This document shows, one piece after another, positions 53,383 through 64,000 of a stretch of 64,000 nt of DNA (the stretch's first letter is position 1; each line of letters starts with the position of its first letter). Both the position numbers and the translations under genes were made by a program. The notes under the pieces are model-generated. The model made no database searches. It saw nothing but the letters and a program-made list of their open reading frames with translations, and was not told the origin of the DNA. Source of the stretch: Brevibacillus sedimenti (lineage in GTDB: Bacteria > Bacillota > Bacilli > Brevibacillales > Brevibacillaceae); the NCBI RefSeq assembly GCF_020923495.1, contig NZ_CP064048.1, positions 2,977,001 through 3,041,000 of the forward strand, read 5' to 3'.

Positions 53383-54506
53383 TGAGCATAAAAGTGGTCA
53401 ACATCACCAAATCATACGGGTCGTTTACGGCCGTCAAAGACGTCAGCCTGGAAATTCCCGAGGGCAAGCTGGTCGCGCTGCTGGGGCCGTCCGGCTCGGG
53501 CAAGACGACGCTGCTCAGGTTGATTGCCGGTCTGGAGTCGCCGGACCGAGGGCAAATTTACTTCAACGGGGAGGACAACACGCATCGCGACGTGAGAGAG
53601 CGCCGCGTCGGGTTTGTCTTCCAGCATTACGCGCTGTTTCGGCACATGACCATTTTTGACAACGTCGCGTTCGGCCTGACCGTCCGCCCGCGCAAGTTCC
53701 GGCCGTCAAAAGAAGAGATACGCGAACGGGTCCATGAACTCTTGCGCCTGGTTCAGCTTGAGGGATTGGCCCACCGCTATCCGTCCCAGCTTTCCGGCGG
53801 ACAGCGGCAGCGGGTCGCGCTGGCCAGGGCGTTGGCTGTCGAGCCGAAGTATCTCCTGCTGGACGAACCGTTTGGGGCGCTGGACGCCAAAGTACGGCAG
53901 GATTTGCGCCGCTGGCTTCGCCGCCTGCACGAAAAGCTGAAGCTGACGATCGTGTTTGTTACACACGATCAGGAAGAGGCGCTGGAGCTGGCCGACAGTG
54001 TGGTGGTGATGAACGAAGGGCGGGTGGAGCAAACCGGCTCGTCGCAGGAGGTATACCACCAACCGGCCAATCCGTTCGTCTACGGCTTCCTCGGCAGGGT
54101 CAACCTGTTTCAGGGGCGTATCCGCGGCGGCAAAGTGACCCTGGGGAATGCGGAGTTTACGGCGGAATGGTCCAATCAATCCGAGGAACTTCCAGCCGTC
54201 GGCTACGTCCGTCCGCACGATGTGGAGCTCAGCCGGACGCCGCAGCACGCGCAGAGCCTGGCTGCCGAGGTGCGGCACATCTACGCGTTGGGGTCGCTCA
54301 TGAGGCTGGAGCTGAAGCGGCTGGATACCCAGGAGACGTTGGAAGCGGAAGTGACCCTGCAGCAATTTGCCGAGCTGAACGTCCAGACGGGCGACACCCT
54401 GTACATTACGCTGCGCAACGTGTATGTCTACGTGGAGCCGGAGAACCGGTTTGTCCAGGCGGCGCTGCCGGCTGCCTCCGCGCTGGCTCTGCGGGCAAAC
54501 GGTTAG
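53382..54506 (+). CDS. cysA: Sulfate/thiosulfate ABC transporter ATPase CysA
   Basis: 374 residues. The ATPase has Walker [11 protein letters not shown] near residue 34, Q-loop FVFQHYALF, signature [10 protein letters not shown], Walker [13 protein letters not shown] and H-loop THDQEEA. The C-terminal third (about 235-374) is a TOBE-type regulatory domain containing [12 protein letters not shown], as in CysA. It powers sulfate uptake. The operon ends at a bidirectional terminator 12 bases downstream. Confidence 0.94.
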   Translation: MSIKVVNITKSYGSFTAVKDVSLEIPEGKLVALLGPSGSGKTTLLRLIAGLESPDRGQIYFNGEDNTHRDVRERRVGFVFQHYALFRHMTIFDNVAFGLTVRPRKFRPSKEEIRERVHELLRLVQLEGLAHRYPSQLSGGQRQRVALARALAVEPKYLLLDEPFGALDAKVRQDLRRWLRRLHEKLKLTIVFVTHDQEEALELADSVVVMNEGRVEQTGSSQEVYHQPANPFVYGFLGRVNLFQGRIRGGKVTLGNAEFTAEWSNQSEELPAVGYVRPHDVELSRTPQHAQSLAAEVRHIYALGSLMRLELKRLDTQETLEAEVTLQQFAELNVQTGDTLYITLRNVYVYVEPENRFVQAALPAASALALRANG

Positions 54507-54518
54507 GAGAAGAACATG

Positions 54519-54551
54519 AAAAAACCGGTCTGCGGTGCGGACCGGTTTTTT
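54519..54551. terminator. Bidirectional terminator between cysA and a small minus-strand gene
   Basis: AAAAAACCGGTC / GACCGGTTTTTT perfect 12-bp stem with a 9-base loop; A and T ends serve both strands. Confidence 0.9.
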
Positions 54552-54558
54552 ATGACCG

Positions 54559-54675
54559 TTATTCCCCGCGCTGTTTGGAGCGCGTTTCTTCTTTACCGAT
54601 CGTAGTAGAGGACCGGGTTTGCGACGGATTTTCCTTGTCGCCTTGTTCGTTTTTGACTCCGTTATGCTTGGACAT
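54559..54675 (-). CDS. Small 38-aa hydrophilic protein
   Basis: Minus-strand ATG-to-TAA frame starting MSKHNGVKNEQGDKENPSQT and rich in Lys, Glu, Ser, Thr, Asn and Gln, with no hydrophobic segment. AAGGGGTG lies 7 bases before the ATG and the bidirectional terminator lies 7 bases after the stop. Composition is like minor small acid-soluble spore proteins or other disordered sporulation peptides, but no family motif is recognised. The pairing of ribosome site and terminator makes a real gene likely. Confidence 0.55.
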   Translation of the reverse strand: MSKHNGVKNEQGDKENPSQTRSSTTIGKEETRSKQRGE

Positions 54676-54827
54676 CTGTTTCCACCCCTTTCCGCGATTG
54701 GCATGAGCTGTATCGGTAGTGTGCCCGCGATGCCGTTGTTCTATCAGCGTAGGAAGGGAACGTGCCGCTGTCCGCTGCGTCTGCTGTTTCAGCCGGCGAA
54801 GTCGCGACGCCCGATCGACTTGCCTTT

Positions 54828-56506
<1,679 letters not shown>

Positions 56507-56527
56507 GGCCGGTCGTTTTCCCCCTAT

Positions 56528-56567
56528 GCCCCCGGCTCTTCCTTTGTGAGGAGCAGGGGCTTTTTTT
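56528..56567 (+). terminator. Rho-independent terminator after the ABC-F gene
   Basis: GCCCCCGGCTCTTC / GAGGAGCAGGGGC with a 6-base loop (some mismatch) and seven T residues, 21 bases after the stop; 25 bases from the convergent PucR gene. Confidence 0.8.
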
Positions 56568-56592
56568 GTCTGTCTCCCGGCTAAAGAATTCC

Positions 56593-58215
56593 TCATCCAG
56601 CGCTGTGCACGGTCAGCGCGATGCGAAACAGAAGCTGGTCCCGGCCGCATTCCGGCTGCAGGCCGGTCAGCTCGCGGATCAGATGCAGCCGGTACTTGAC
56701 GGTGTTTTTGTGCACGAACAGTTTTTCCGCCGCCACCGCGTGATTGCCATCGGCCTCCAAAAACGCGCGCAAAGTGCGAACGAGCTGTCCGTTCCGCTCC
56801 CGGTCGTAGCGGTTCAGACTGTTCAGACATTCATCGGCCAGGCGCCTGGCTTCCTGTTCGGGGCTCGCTGCAAACAGCACCCGTTCCAGGCCCAGCCGGG
56901 CAAACCATCGCACGACCAACGGCGCTGATTGGCCGTCGGCGGAGGCATTCGAGACGGCGTTCAGGGCGGCCCGGCACGCGATCACCGCTTCCCGATAACT
57001 GTGCGGGACGGCCTCCAAACCGGGATGGAGGCGTCCGATGCCCAAACAGAGCGGGCGCGTATGACGGCGGGCGATGCGCTTAACGCTCTCCACGGCCTCT
57101 GGGGATGGCTCCGCCGAGCCCGCGTCGGCGGGGAACAGGAGCAGAATCCGGTTCTCACGGTCCAGGCCGCAGAGTACGGACGGGGAGATATGTTCCCACT
57201 CGCTCCGCAGCGCCTCCAATAGAGAAACCCGCTCCCTCCAGGTGTGCATGATGTCGGGAGCGCCGGCATCGCTCAGCACAGCGGCAGCATAGTGGTCCGC
57301 CAGGCTCCAGCCGGCTTCTTCTGCTTTGCGGTAGAGGAGGTCGCGCGAAGCGTCACAGCCGCCGACCAGCAAGTGCAGGAAGTCGTTGCGAAAACGCTGG
57401 CAGGCCGCTGCGAGCGTCTGGTGCCGCTCGATTTCCAGCGAAAGCAGCGCGGCTGTCTGTTCTATCGCCACCTTTTCCCACGGGTGGAGGTCACGTTCCA
57501 CCTCCCACAGCAGGATGGCCCCCTGTGTTTCGCCGTTGTGCAGAAGCCAGCGAATCAGGTGACGATCCCGGTAACGCGTGAGGGGCTCACGGGCGGATGC
57601 ATTCGGGCCTGTCCGGCCGAGCAGCTTTTCCAGCGGCGGTGCGTGGGTGACAGAGGCAGGTACGTCCAGCTTTTTCCGAGGGGTACGCAGGTAGATACTG
57701 ATTGGCCGCTCCAGGATGTGATACAGCAGTTCGGCCAGATTTTCCACACTCCCTCCGCTGGTGAGATGGCGGTGAAACCGTTCGTAGATGGCGTGGGTCC
57801 GGTCCAGTTCCTGCCGTTGTTTGGCGTTGATGTAGCTGGTGACCGGCACGATCACATCCGACCAGCCCTTTTCCATGGGAAACGAAAGCACCGGCATCTG
57901 CCTTTCATTGGCACGGTCAATCACCGCTTCCGGGAGCGCGTCGATGTACCGGCCCAGCTTGATGGCAAACCCAGGTGTTCCCCGTTCCGCCAGGGCGTCG
58001 ATCAACTGGATCAAGCCGGAAGCGGTTTCCCGCCCTTGGGCGACAAACGGAAAACCGGTCGTCAGGACAAATTCTCCCGGTCGCAGCCAGAGATGGCCGT
58101 CGGGTGAATCAAACGACGTGACCCCGTGCAGTTCCTTGTCCAGAAACGCTTCCCCGGCCAACACATCAGTGGTGTCCATGCCGGCCACCTCGATCAATTC
58201 ACGCACAGTAATCAT
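56593..58215 (-). CDS. PucR-family transcriptional regulator
   Basis: 540 residues from ATG 58215 (GGAGGAGT on the minus strand); in-frame codons upstream to 58599 overlap the divergent gene and lack a ribosome site. The N-terminal PucR domain runs from MITVRELIEVAGM through FDSPDGHLWLRPGEFVLTTGFPF. The middle resembles a GGDEF-derived region, and the C-terminal HTH_30 domain has NHAVAAEKLFVHKNTVKYRLHLI. B. subtilis PucR controls purine catabolism. Divergent from the transporter/hydrolase cluster, it is probably its regulator, with a degradation intermediate as effector. Confidence 0.9.
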   Translation of the reverse strand: MITVRELIEVAGMDTTDVLAGEAFLDKELHGVTSFDSPDGHLWLRPGEFVLTTGFPFVAQGRETASGLIQLIDALAERGTPGFAIKLGRYIDALPEAVIDRANERQMPVLSFPMEKGWSDVIVPVTSYINAKQRQELDRTHAIYERFHRHLTSGGSVENLAELLYHILERPISIYLRTPRKKLDVPASVTHAPPLEKLLGRTGPNASAREPLTRYRDRHLIRWLLHNGETQGAILLWEVERDLHPWEKVAIEQTAALLSLEIERHQTLAAACQRFRNDFLHLLVGGCDASRDLLYRKAEEAGWSLADHYAAAVLSDAGAPDIMHTWRERVSLLEALRSEWEHISPSVLCGLDRENRILLLFPADAGSAEPSPEAVESVKRIARRHTRPLCLGIGRLHPGLEAVPHSYREAVIACRAALNAVSNASADGQSAPLVVRWFARLGLERVLFAASPEQEARRLADECLNSLNRYDRERNGQLVRTLRAFLEADGNHAVAAEKLFVHKNTVKYRLHLIRELTGLQPECGRDQLLFRIALTVHSAG

Positions 58216-58389
58216 CTGACTCCTCCCCATACGCTGCATGTGTCGTTCGTTGGTCCCGCAGACAAAAAGCGCCGGTTCTTTCTGGCTGACGGGACAAAGG
58301 AAAAGAGTGAATCTTTCGATAATAGTAGCATACAAGTCCGACAAGCCGGCCGGCAATGGGACAAACCGCATACCAAAAGGGGGATGAGA

Positions 58390-58590
58390 ATGAAGGTCAA
58401 ATATGCGCTGGGTGCGCTGCCGTTTATTGGAATGCTGGGCGGGGTGGCGTTTGTCAACCGGGTGGAACCGTACGTGTTGGGCATGCCTTTTGTGCTGTTT
58501 TGGATTGTCATGTGGGTGGTGCTGACCTCGCTTATCATGTTGGCCGTCAACAAGCTGGACCAATCCGACAGAAAGGGGGAGAAGCTGTGA
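58390..58590 (+). CDS. DUF3311 small membrane protein, transporter partner
   Basis: 66 residues with two membrane helices (YALGALPFIGMLGGVAFVNR and MPFVLFWIVMWVVLTSLIML) and a charged C-terminus. ATG 58390 follows AAGGGGG with 6-base spacing. Its stop overlaps the GTG start of the symporter (GTGA). DUF3311 proteins regularly pair with sodium:solute symporters, as YhjC with YhjB in B. subtilis, and are likely accessory subunits. Confidence 0.85.
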   Translation: MKVKYALGALPFIGMLGGVAFVNRVEPYVLGMPFVLFWIVMWVVLTSLIMLAVNKLDQSDRKGEKL

Positions 58591-60074
58591 ATCCGGCACT
58601 CGTCATCCTTTTTCTGTTTCTTGCCCTGTCGCTTTTCCTCGGCATCCGCGCCCAGAGAGGAAAAGACATGAACATGGAGCAGTGGACGGTAGGCGGGCGC
58701 GGCTTTGGATCGGTCTTCATCTTCCTGCTCGTTGCCGGCGAGATCTACACCACATTCACGTTTCTGGGCGGCAGCGGCTGGGCGTACTCGAAAGGCGCCC
58801 CCTCCTACTACGTGCTGGCATACATTTCGCTTGCGTACGTGCTGTCCTACTGGCTGCTGCCGCCTATCTGGCGGTACGCCAAGGAGCACAGGCTGGTTTC
58901 CCAACCCGATTTTTTCGTCAGCAAGTACAACAGTCCGATGCTCGGCATCCTTGTCTCCACGGTTGGCGTGCTGGCGATCATTCCATACCTGGTGCTGCAG
59001 TTTAAAGGGCTCGGGATTATCGTGTCGGAGACCTCGTACGGGACGATTGCTCCGACGGCCGCCGTCTGGATCGGCGTGCTGGCGGTGACCATCTACGTCA
59101 TGATCTCCGGCATTCACGGCTCCGCCTGGACGGCGGTAATCAAGGACATCATGATCTTTTTCGTGGTCGTCTTCCTCGGACTGTATCTGCCCTATCACTA
59201 CTACGGCGGGATACAGCCGATGTTTGAAGCGGTGGATGCGGCCAAGCCGGGCTTCTTGATTTTCCCTGACGAAGGGATGAGCATCTCCTGGTTTGTCTCC
59301 ACCGTGCTCTTGACCGTGTTCGGGTTTTACATGTGGCCGCATACGTTCGGCTCCGTGTTTTCCGCCAAAAATGAAAACGTGTTTCGCAAAAACACGGTCG
59401 TGCTGCCGCTTTATACCCTGATGCTGCTGTTCGTCTTCTTCGTTGGATTCACCGCGATCCTGCAGGTTCCCGGACTGCAGGGAGCGGAGGGCGACCTGTC
59501 GCTTTTGCGGCTGTCGATACGGACGTTTGACCCCTGGGTGGTGGGACTGATCGGCGCGGCCGGTTTGCTCACGGCCCTGGTGCCCGGGTCGATGCTGCTG
59601 ATGACGGCTGCCACCCTGTTGGCGAAAAACGTGATCCACGTGTTTGTGCCTGCGGCCACAGAAGAGCGGATCGGCCGCATCGCCAAAGGGCTGGTGCCCG
59701 TGCTCTCGCTGATCTGCCTGTATTACACGCTGAGCGGGGGAGAGGCGCTGGTCACGCTGCTGTTGATGGGATACAGCCTGGTGACGCAGTTGTTTCCGGC
59801 GCTGCTGTTCAGCCTGCCCGCACGTCCGCTGGTCAACAAGTACGGTGCGTTTGCGGGCATTGCCTGCGGCGTGCTGACGGTTGTCTACGTGACGGTGGCC
59901 GATGTGACGATAGGCACACTGTTTCCATCACTGCCGGCCTTCATCAAGGACATCAACGTGGGCGTGATTGCCCTGCTCATCAACGTGGCGGTGATGGGGG
60001 TGGTCCATGTCCTGACCGCCCGGCTGACAGCGTCCGGGACTCGGGCAGCGGCGGAAAAGTCGCCGACAATCTAG
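58587..60074 (+). CDS. Sodium:solute symporter family permease (YhjB-like)
   Basis: 495 residues with about 13 membrane helices; QWTVGGRGFGSVFIFLLVAGEIYTTFTFLGGSGWAYSKGAPSYY is the conserved first-helix region of the SSS family. GTG at 58587 overlaps the DUF3311 stop. It imports a small substrate with Na+. The downstream amide hydrolases and the divergent PucR gene suggest a nitrogen-rich substrate such as a hydantoin, ureide, formamide or purine derivative; the exact one cannot be read from sequence. Confidence 0.9.
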   Translation: MNPALVILFLFLALSLFLGIRAQRGKDMNMEQWTVGGRGFGSVFIFLLVAGEIYTTFTFLGGSGWAYSKGAPSYYVLAYISLAYVLSYWLLPPIWRYAKEHRLVSQPDFFVSKYNSPMLGILVSTVGVLAIIPYLVLQFKGLGIIVSETSYGTIAPTAAVWIGVLAVTIYVMISGIHGSAWTAVIKDIMIFFVVVFLGLYLPYHYYGGIQPMFEAVDAAKPGFLIFPDEGMSISWFVSTVLLTVFGFYMWPHTFGSVFSAKNENVFRKNTVVLPLYTLMLLFVFFVGFTAILQVPGLQGAEGDLSLLRLSIRTFDPWVVGLIGAAGLLTALVPGSMLLMTAATLLAKNVIHVFVPAATEERIGRIAKGLVPVLSLICLYYTLSGGEALVTLLLMGYSLVTQLFPALLFSLPARPLVNKYGAFAGIACGVLTVVYVTVADVTIGTLFPSLPAFIKDINVGVIALLINVAVMGVVHVLTARLTASGTRAAAEKSPTI

Positions 60075-60098
60075 GGGCAGGAAAAGGGAGGGGATGAG

Positions 60099-61721
60099 AT
60101 GGCTGACATCGTTTTTCTGAACGGACAGGTAGTGACGGCAGACACGCAAAACCGCGTGGCGGAAGCGGTGGCGGTGAGCGGAAACCGTATCGTCGCCGTG
60201 GGCGGAGACGAAGAGATGCGCCGCCATGTGCACGCGGGCACGCGCGTGATTGATCTGGAAGGCAGGAGTCTCCTGCCGGGATTCATCGACGCCCACCTGC
60301 ACATCACACTCTACGGCACGAACAAATTGGGGGTGGACTGCAAGGCGGCGGGCATCGACTCGGTGGACGGCCTGCTGGAGGCGTTGAAGCGGCAGGCGGA
60401 ACGGACGCCGGCGGGATCGTGGGTGCGCGCCTCCGGATTTGACGAAAACCGGATGAAGGAACGGCGTTACCCTACCAGGCAGGAACTGGACGAGGTGTCG
60501 ACGGAGCATCCCATTTTCGTGATGCGGACCTGCGCCCATCACTCCGTCGTCAACAGCCGGGCGCTCGCCTTGGCCGGGTTTGACGAACATACGCCCGATC
60601 CGCAGGGGGGACGGCTTGACCGGGACGAGACGGGGGCGCTGACGGGACTATTGGTGGAAACGGCGCACATGAAGATGTTTGAAACGGCGGCATTTAGCGA
60701 GGAAGAGTACCGGAGAGCCCTGCGCCTGGCTTCGGACGATTTTGTGGCCGCGGGCATCACCAGTGTGCACGACGCGGGCGGATACGGGCCGGACAACCTG
60801 CGGGCGATGCAGAAAGCGGTGCGGAGCGGCGACGTAAAAGTGCGGATCTACGCGATGATCTGCGCGTTGAACGAGTCAGACGCCTTCGTCCGCCGCATGA
60901 TGGAGGCAGGTGTCGTGACAGGGTTGGGAGACGAGCGGTTTCGGATTGGCCCCGCCAAAGTGTTCGTGGACGGAGCCAGCACCGCAGCGACGATGGCGAT
61001 GCGGCAGCCGTACGACAACCGTCCCGGCGACTGCGGAATCCTCTACTACAACCGGGACGAGCTGCATACGATTTTGGGAGAAGCGCATGCAAAAGGGTTC
61101 CAGATTACCGCTCATGCACAGGGGGACCGGGCCATTGACCTGCTGCTCGACTGTATCGAGGACGCGCTGCGCAAACATCCGCGGGGCAACCACCGCCACC
61201 GCATCGAGCACGCCGGCGTCTCCGCCCCCGACTTGGTCGAGCGGATGGCCCGTCTTGGCGTCGTGCCGATTCCCAATCCCGCCTTTCTCTACGAGTACGG
61301 CGACGGTTACGTCCGGAGCATCGGCGATCGGGTCAGCCACATGTATCCCGTCGGCGACTTTTTCCAAAGCGGTATCGTGTCGGCAGGGGGTTCAGACTGC
61401 CCGGTGACGGATTTTTCACCGCTGTTGGGCATTCACGCCGCCGTCAACCGCAGGAGCAAAAGCGGACGGGTCGTGGGGGACCGTCAGCGGATCGGGGTGA
61501 TGGAGGCGATTCGCCTGTTTACCGTAAACGGCGCCTACGCCAGCTTTGAAGAGGACATCAAAGGCAGCATCGAAGCGGGAAAACTGGCTGATCTGGTCGT
61601 CTTGAACGGGCGGATTCTCGACGCAGCACCGGAGCGGATCAGGGACCTGCAAGTGGAGCTCACCATGATCGACGGAGAGATTGTCTACCAAAAACAGGGC
61701 AGGGAGGTCATGAAGGGATGA
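60099..61721 (+). CDS. Amidohydrolase family 3 protein (YtcJ-like)
   Basis: 540 residues. The metal site starts with FIDAHLHITLYG near residue 67, then AHHSVVNSRALALAG, DAGGYGPDN, the carboxylated-lysine region FRIGPAKVFVDGASTAATMAM, and HAQGDRAIDLLLD and HRIEHAGV later. The C-terminus has the usual GKLADLVVLNGRILD barrel-side domain. The family hydrolyses amide, formamide or related C-N bonds. The 3' end overlaps the M20 hydrolase by 4 bases. ATG follows GGGAGGGG. Confidence 0.88.
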   Translation: MADIVFLNGQVVTADTQNRVAEAVAVSGNRIVAVGGDEEMRRHVHAGTRVIDLEGRSLLPGFIDAHLHITLYGTNKLGVDCKAAGIDSVDGLLEALKRQAERTPAGSWVRASGFDENRMKERRYPTRQELDEVSTEHPIFVMRTCAHHSVVNSRALALAGFDEHTPDPQGGRLDRDETGALTGLLVETAHMKMFETAAFSEEEYRRALRLASDDFVAAGITSVHDAGGYGPDNLRAMQKAVRSGDVKVRIYAMICALNESDAFVRRMMEAGVVTGLGDERFRIGPAKVFVDGASTAATMAMRQPYDNRPGDCGILYYNRDELHTILGEAHAKGFQITAHAQGDRAIDLLLDCIEDALRKHPRGNHRHRIEHAGVSAPDLVERMARLGVVPIPNPAFLYEYGDGYVRSIGDRVSHMYPVGDFFQSGIVSAGGSDCPVTDFSPLLGIHAAVNRRSKSGRVVGDRQRIGVMEAIRLFTVNGAYASFEEDIKGSIEAGKLADLVVLNGRILDAAPERIRDLQVELTMIDGEIVYQKQGREVMKG

Positions 61722-62975
61722 ATACCGAGGCAGGAGCGCTTGCGATCAACCGGGAACGCTTGCAGCAGCGGATCGAGGCATTGGCGCAAATCGGCAAAAT
61801 CGGGGAGACGGGGGTGTGCCGGCTGGCGCTGTCCCCGAGGACCGGGCGGGCGTGGAACTGGTCAAACGCTGGATGGAGGAGGCGGGACTCACGACGCGGA
61901 TCGACCACTTTGGCAACCTGATCGGGCGGCTGGAGGGAGGACAGCCGGATGCGCCGGTGCTGATGATCGGCTCGCACATCGACTCCCAGCCGTATGGCGG
62001 CCGTTTTGACGGCACGATCGGCGTGCTCGGCGGGCTGGAGACGGTGCAGACGATGATCGAAAACGGATTTCAGCCAGAGCGGCCGATTGAGGTGGTCGCA
62101 TTTTGCGATGAAGAAGGCTGCCGGTTTCAAAAGGGGCTGTTCGGCTCTCGCGGCATCCTCGGGCAGGTGGAGGCCGAAGAGTTGGAACGGACGGACAAAA
62201 ACGGCATCTCGCGCAGACAGGCCTTGATCGACTTTGGCTGTGACCCGGAGCGGCTTGCCGACTCCGTCTATCCGGCCGGGGCAATCGGGGCGTATCTGGA
62301 ACTGCACATTGAGCAGGGGCCGGTACTGGATCAGGCGGGGCAGCCCGTCGGCATTGTCACCGGCATCTCCGGTCCGCTCTGGTGGACTGTGGAATTTGCC
62401 GGCTTTGCCGGTCACGCCGGCTCCGTGCCGATGTCGATGCGACGTGACGCCTTGGTGGGGGCCGCCAAGGTAATTGCCGCCCTGAACAAGATCGCCAGTC
62501 AGGACCCGAACGCTCCCACGGTGGGAACCGTCGGCCATCTGGAGGTCTTCCCCGATTCGCGCAACATCATCCCGGAGCGGGTCAGGTTCAGCATCGACCT
62601 GCGCGATATCGACCTTGACCGGCGAAACCGGCGGGAGGCGGAACTGCGCGAGGTAATCGAACAGACCGCGGTCGAATGCGGACTTGCGTACACGATCACC
62701 GAAGACACAAACAGCGAGCCGCGCTACTGCGCCGAGTGGATCAAGGCAGTGATGCGGGAGGAAAGCAAACGGATGGGACTTACGCCGCCCGAACTGATGA
62801 GCGGCCCGTTCCACGACGCCTTGGCGCTTTCCTACGCTTGCGAGTACGGGATGATTTTCGTCCGCTGCAAGGACGGCATCAGTCACAACCCGCAGGAGTA
62901 TGCCTCCCCGAAGACATCGCGCTCGGCACTGAACTGTTGTACCGCACCGCCTTGCGGATGGCCGCGCTCCGATAG
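61718..62975 (+). pseudogene. M20-family Zn hydrolase (N-carbamoyl amino acid / allantoate type), two apparent frameshifts
   Basis: ATG 61718 overlaps the previous stop. The frame breaks at the C-run 61833-61836 (needs CCCCC: LALSP-EDRAGVELV) and again at 62906-62909 (needs CCCCC: EYASP-EDIALGTELLYRTA), after which the repaired frame stops at 62975, giving 419 residues, the family length. Metal and active-site motifs are intact: GSHIDSQPYGGRFDG, FCDEEGCRF, ELHIEQGPVLD, FAGHAGSVPM, PFHDALAL and GISHNPQE. The enzyme should cleave an N-carbamoyl or ureido group. Both breaks fall in the same context, so undercalled C-runs are more likely than true decay. Confidence 0.85.
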
Positions 62976-63026
62976 GCGTTAGTGAACGCCGGCTGTCATG
63001 GGTTTCGCCAATCGGCATTTCTCCAT

Positions 63027-63056
63027 ACGGCTGTCTGTCCTGGTACAGACAGCCGT
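63027..63056. terminator. Hairpin after the M20 hydrolase gene
   Basis: ACGGCTGTCTGT / ACAGACAGCCGT perfect 12-bp stem, 6-base loop, not followed by a T-tract. It may be a terminator or an mRNA-processing stem before the next gene. Confidence 0.5.
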
Positions 63057-63165
63057 GTTCCGTATTCAGGATACCTGCGGCAAAAGTGCGGCCGCAGGAA
63101 GACTTTGGCGCGCTTTTTTGCTATAGTTTAGCTATCACGAATATTGCGAGGAGGAAATCGTCTTC

Positions 63166-64000
63166 ATGAAGATGCGCGTCTCCGCGGTGCAGTATCACCT
63201 GCATACCATACAAAGTTTTGATGAATTTGCCCGCCAGGTGGAGCACTACGTGAAAACGGCGGAGGAGTACGAAACGGAATTCCTGCTGTTTCCGGAACTG
63301 TTCACCACGCAGCTGATGTCAATTGGCGACGGGACAGGCAGCGCCCTGCCCATTACCGCCCTCCCATCGTTTACGGAGGACTACGTCAATCTGTTCTCCA
63401 CGCTGGCCGCCCGGCATGGCATGCACATCATCGGCGGCACCCACATCATTGAAGAAAACGGCCGGCTCTACAACACAGCCTTCCTTTTTTACCCGGACGG
63501 ACGTGTCGGCCGTCAGAAAAAGGTCCACATCACCCCGTGGGAAATCAAGGGATGGAACATGGGCGCAGGAGACGGACTGGTGATTTTCGAGACGGACAAA
63601 GGGAAAATCGCCGTGATCATTTGCTACGACATCGAGTTTCCCGAACTGGTGCGGATGGCCAAGGCGCGCGGTGCCGACGTCATCTTCTGCCCGTCGTGCA
63701 CCGACGATCGGCACGCGTTCCACCGCGTCCGCTACACCAGCCATGCGCGCACCATTGAAAACCAGGTGTACGTAGTCGTCACGGGCACTGTCGGCTCGCT
63801 GCCTACGGTCGATTTCATGCGGGCCAACTTTGGGCAAGCGGCCGTGCTGACGCCCAACGACGTGCCGTTCCCGCCGCGCGGCGTCCTGGCAGAAGGGGAG
63901 ATCAACCACGACATGATCGTCACCGCCGACCTGGATCTGCAGCTCCTGTACGACGTGCGGGAAAAAGGCTCCGTCACCACCTGGCGCGATCGCCGCATCG
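63166..64000 (+). CDS. Nitrilase-superfamily carbon-nitrogen hydrolase, 3'-truncated by window edge
   Basis: 278 codons are visible with no stop before the window ends. The E-K-C triad is clear: Glu44 in LFPELF, Lys119 in RQKKVHITPWE and Cys153 in IICYDIEFPE. The family hydrolyses amides or nitriles. It lacks the N-terminal acetyltransferase domain seen in YhcX-type fusions. ATG at 63166 follows GAGGAGG (another in-frame ATG is at 63172). It may act with the upstream amidohydrolase and M20 enzyme, though a hairpin separates them. Confidence 0.88.
   Translation, partial: MKMRVSAVQYHLHTIQSFDEFARQVEHYVKTAEEYETEFLLFPELFTTQLMSIGDGTGSALPITALPSFTEDYVNLFSTLAARHGMHIIGGTHIIEENGRLYNTAFLFYPDGRVGRQKKVHITPWEIKGWNMGAGDGLVIFETDKGKIAVIICYDIEFPELVRMAKARGADVIFCPSCTDDRHAFHRVRYTSHARTIENQVYVVVTGTVGSLPTVDFMRANFGQAAVLTPNDVPFPPRGVLAEGEINHDMIVTADLDLQLLYDVREKGSVTTWRDRRI

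Overview
The window looks like chromosome of a GC-rich, spore-forming, Gram-positive bacterium of the Bacillales, most like Brevibacillus or a close relative in the Paenibacillaceae. This is inferred from gene content: dinG, tseB, asnS and dnaD in Bacillus-like order, plus rex, a YheC/D-type ATP-grasp spore protein, a CotSA-like glycosyltransferase, a WIAG-tail-type repeat protein and a BmrA-type pump. No rRNA, tRNA, CRISPR array, insertion sequence or prophage was seen.

Region 1 (1-15.7 kb): the end of a TPR protein, dinG, a metallo-beta-lactamase-fold lipoprotein with no metal ligands left, rex, an MTA/SAH deaminase, tseB, then a membrane-protein / short FtsH-like protease / decapeptide-repeat module, asnS and dnaD. 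In B. subtilis aspB sits between tseB and asnS; here that place holds the protease and repeat protein. Region 2 (15.8-21.95 kb): a sugar-nucleotide and glycosyltransferase operon preceded by a sequence matching the SigK (late mother-cell) promoter, so probably spore-surface glycan synthesis. Region 3 (22-39 kb): oligoendopeptidase F, an RND pump with lipoprotein adaptor, an atypical SDR, YajQ, an acyl-CoA synthetase, leuCD with a divergent LysR gene, a thioredoxin, an RluA pseudouridine synthase, YheC/D and a glycerophosphodiesterase. Region 4 (39.4-45 kb): a BmrA-type multidrug ABC transporter preceded by a short leader ORF and a possible attenuator, overlapped by a two-component system, then trhO.

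Region 5 (45.1-48.7 kb, minus strand) is the most interesting part. Four tightly coupled genes encode two acyltransferase-like proteins, a DUF3419/BtaA-like SAM-dependent 3-amino-3-carboxypropyl transferase, and a heme-oxygenase-like diiron oxidase (HDO/CADD/PqqC type). I know of no described pathway with this set, and it reads like a small-molecule or lipid-headgroup biosynthetic operon.

Region 6 (48.7-64 kb): dUTPase, a MOSC protein, a complete sulfate ABC transporter (sbp-cysT-cysW-cysA), an ABC-F ATPase, and a PucR-linked catabolic cluster (DUF3311 protein, solute symporter, amidohydrolase, M20 carbamoylase/allantoate-type hydrolase, nitrilase-family hydrolase).

Quality note: four otherwise conserved genes carry five single-base frameshifts, and every one lies in a G or C run of 4-6 bases that needs one more base. 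This points to homopolymer undercalls rather than true gene decay. Coordinates and motifs were read by eye; homology statements rest on recalled family sequences, not searches.
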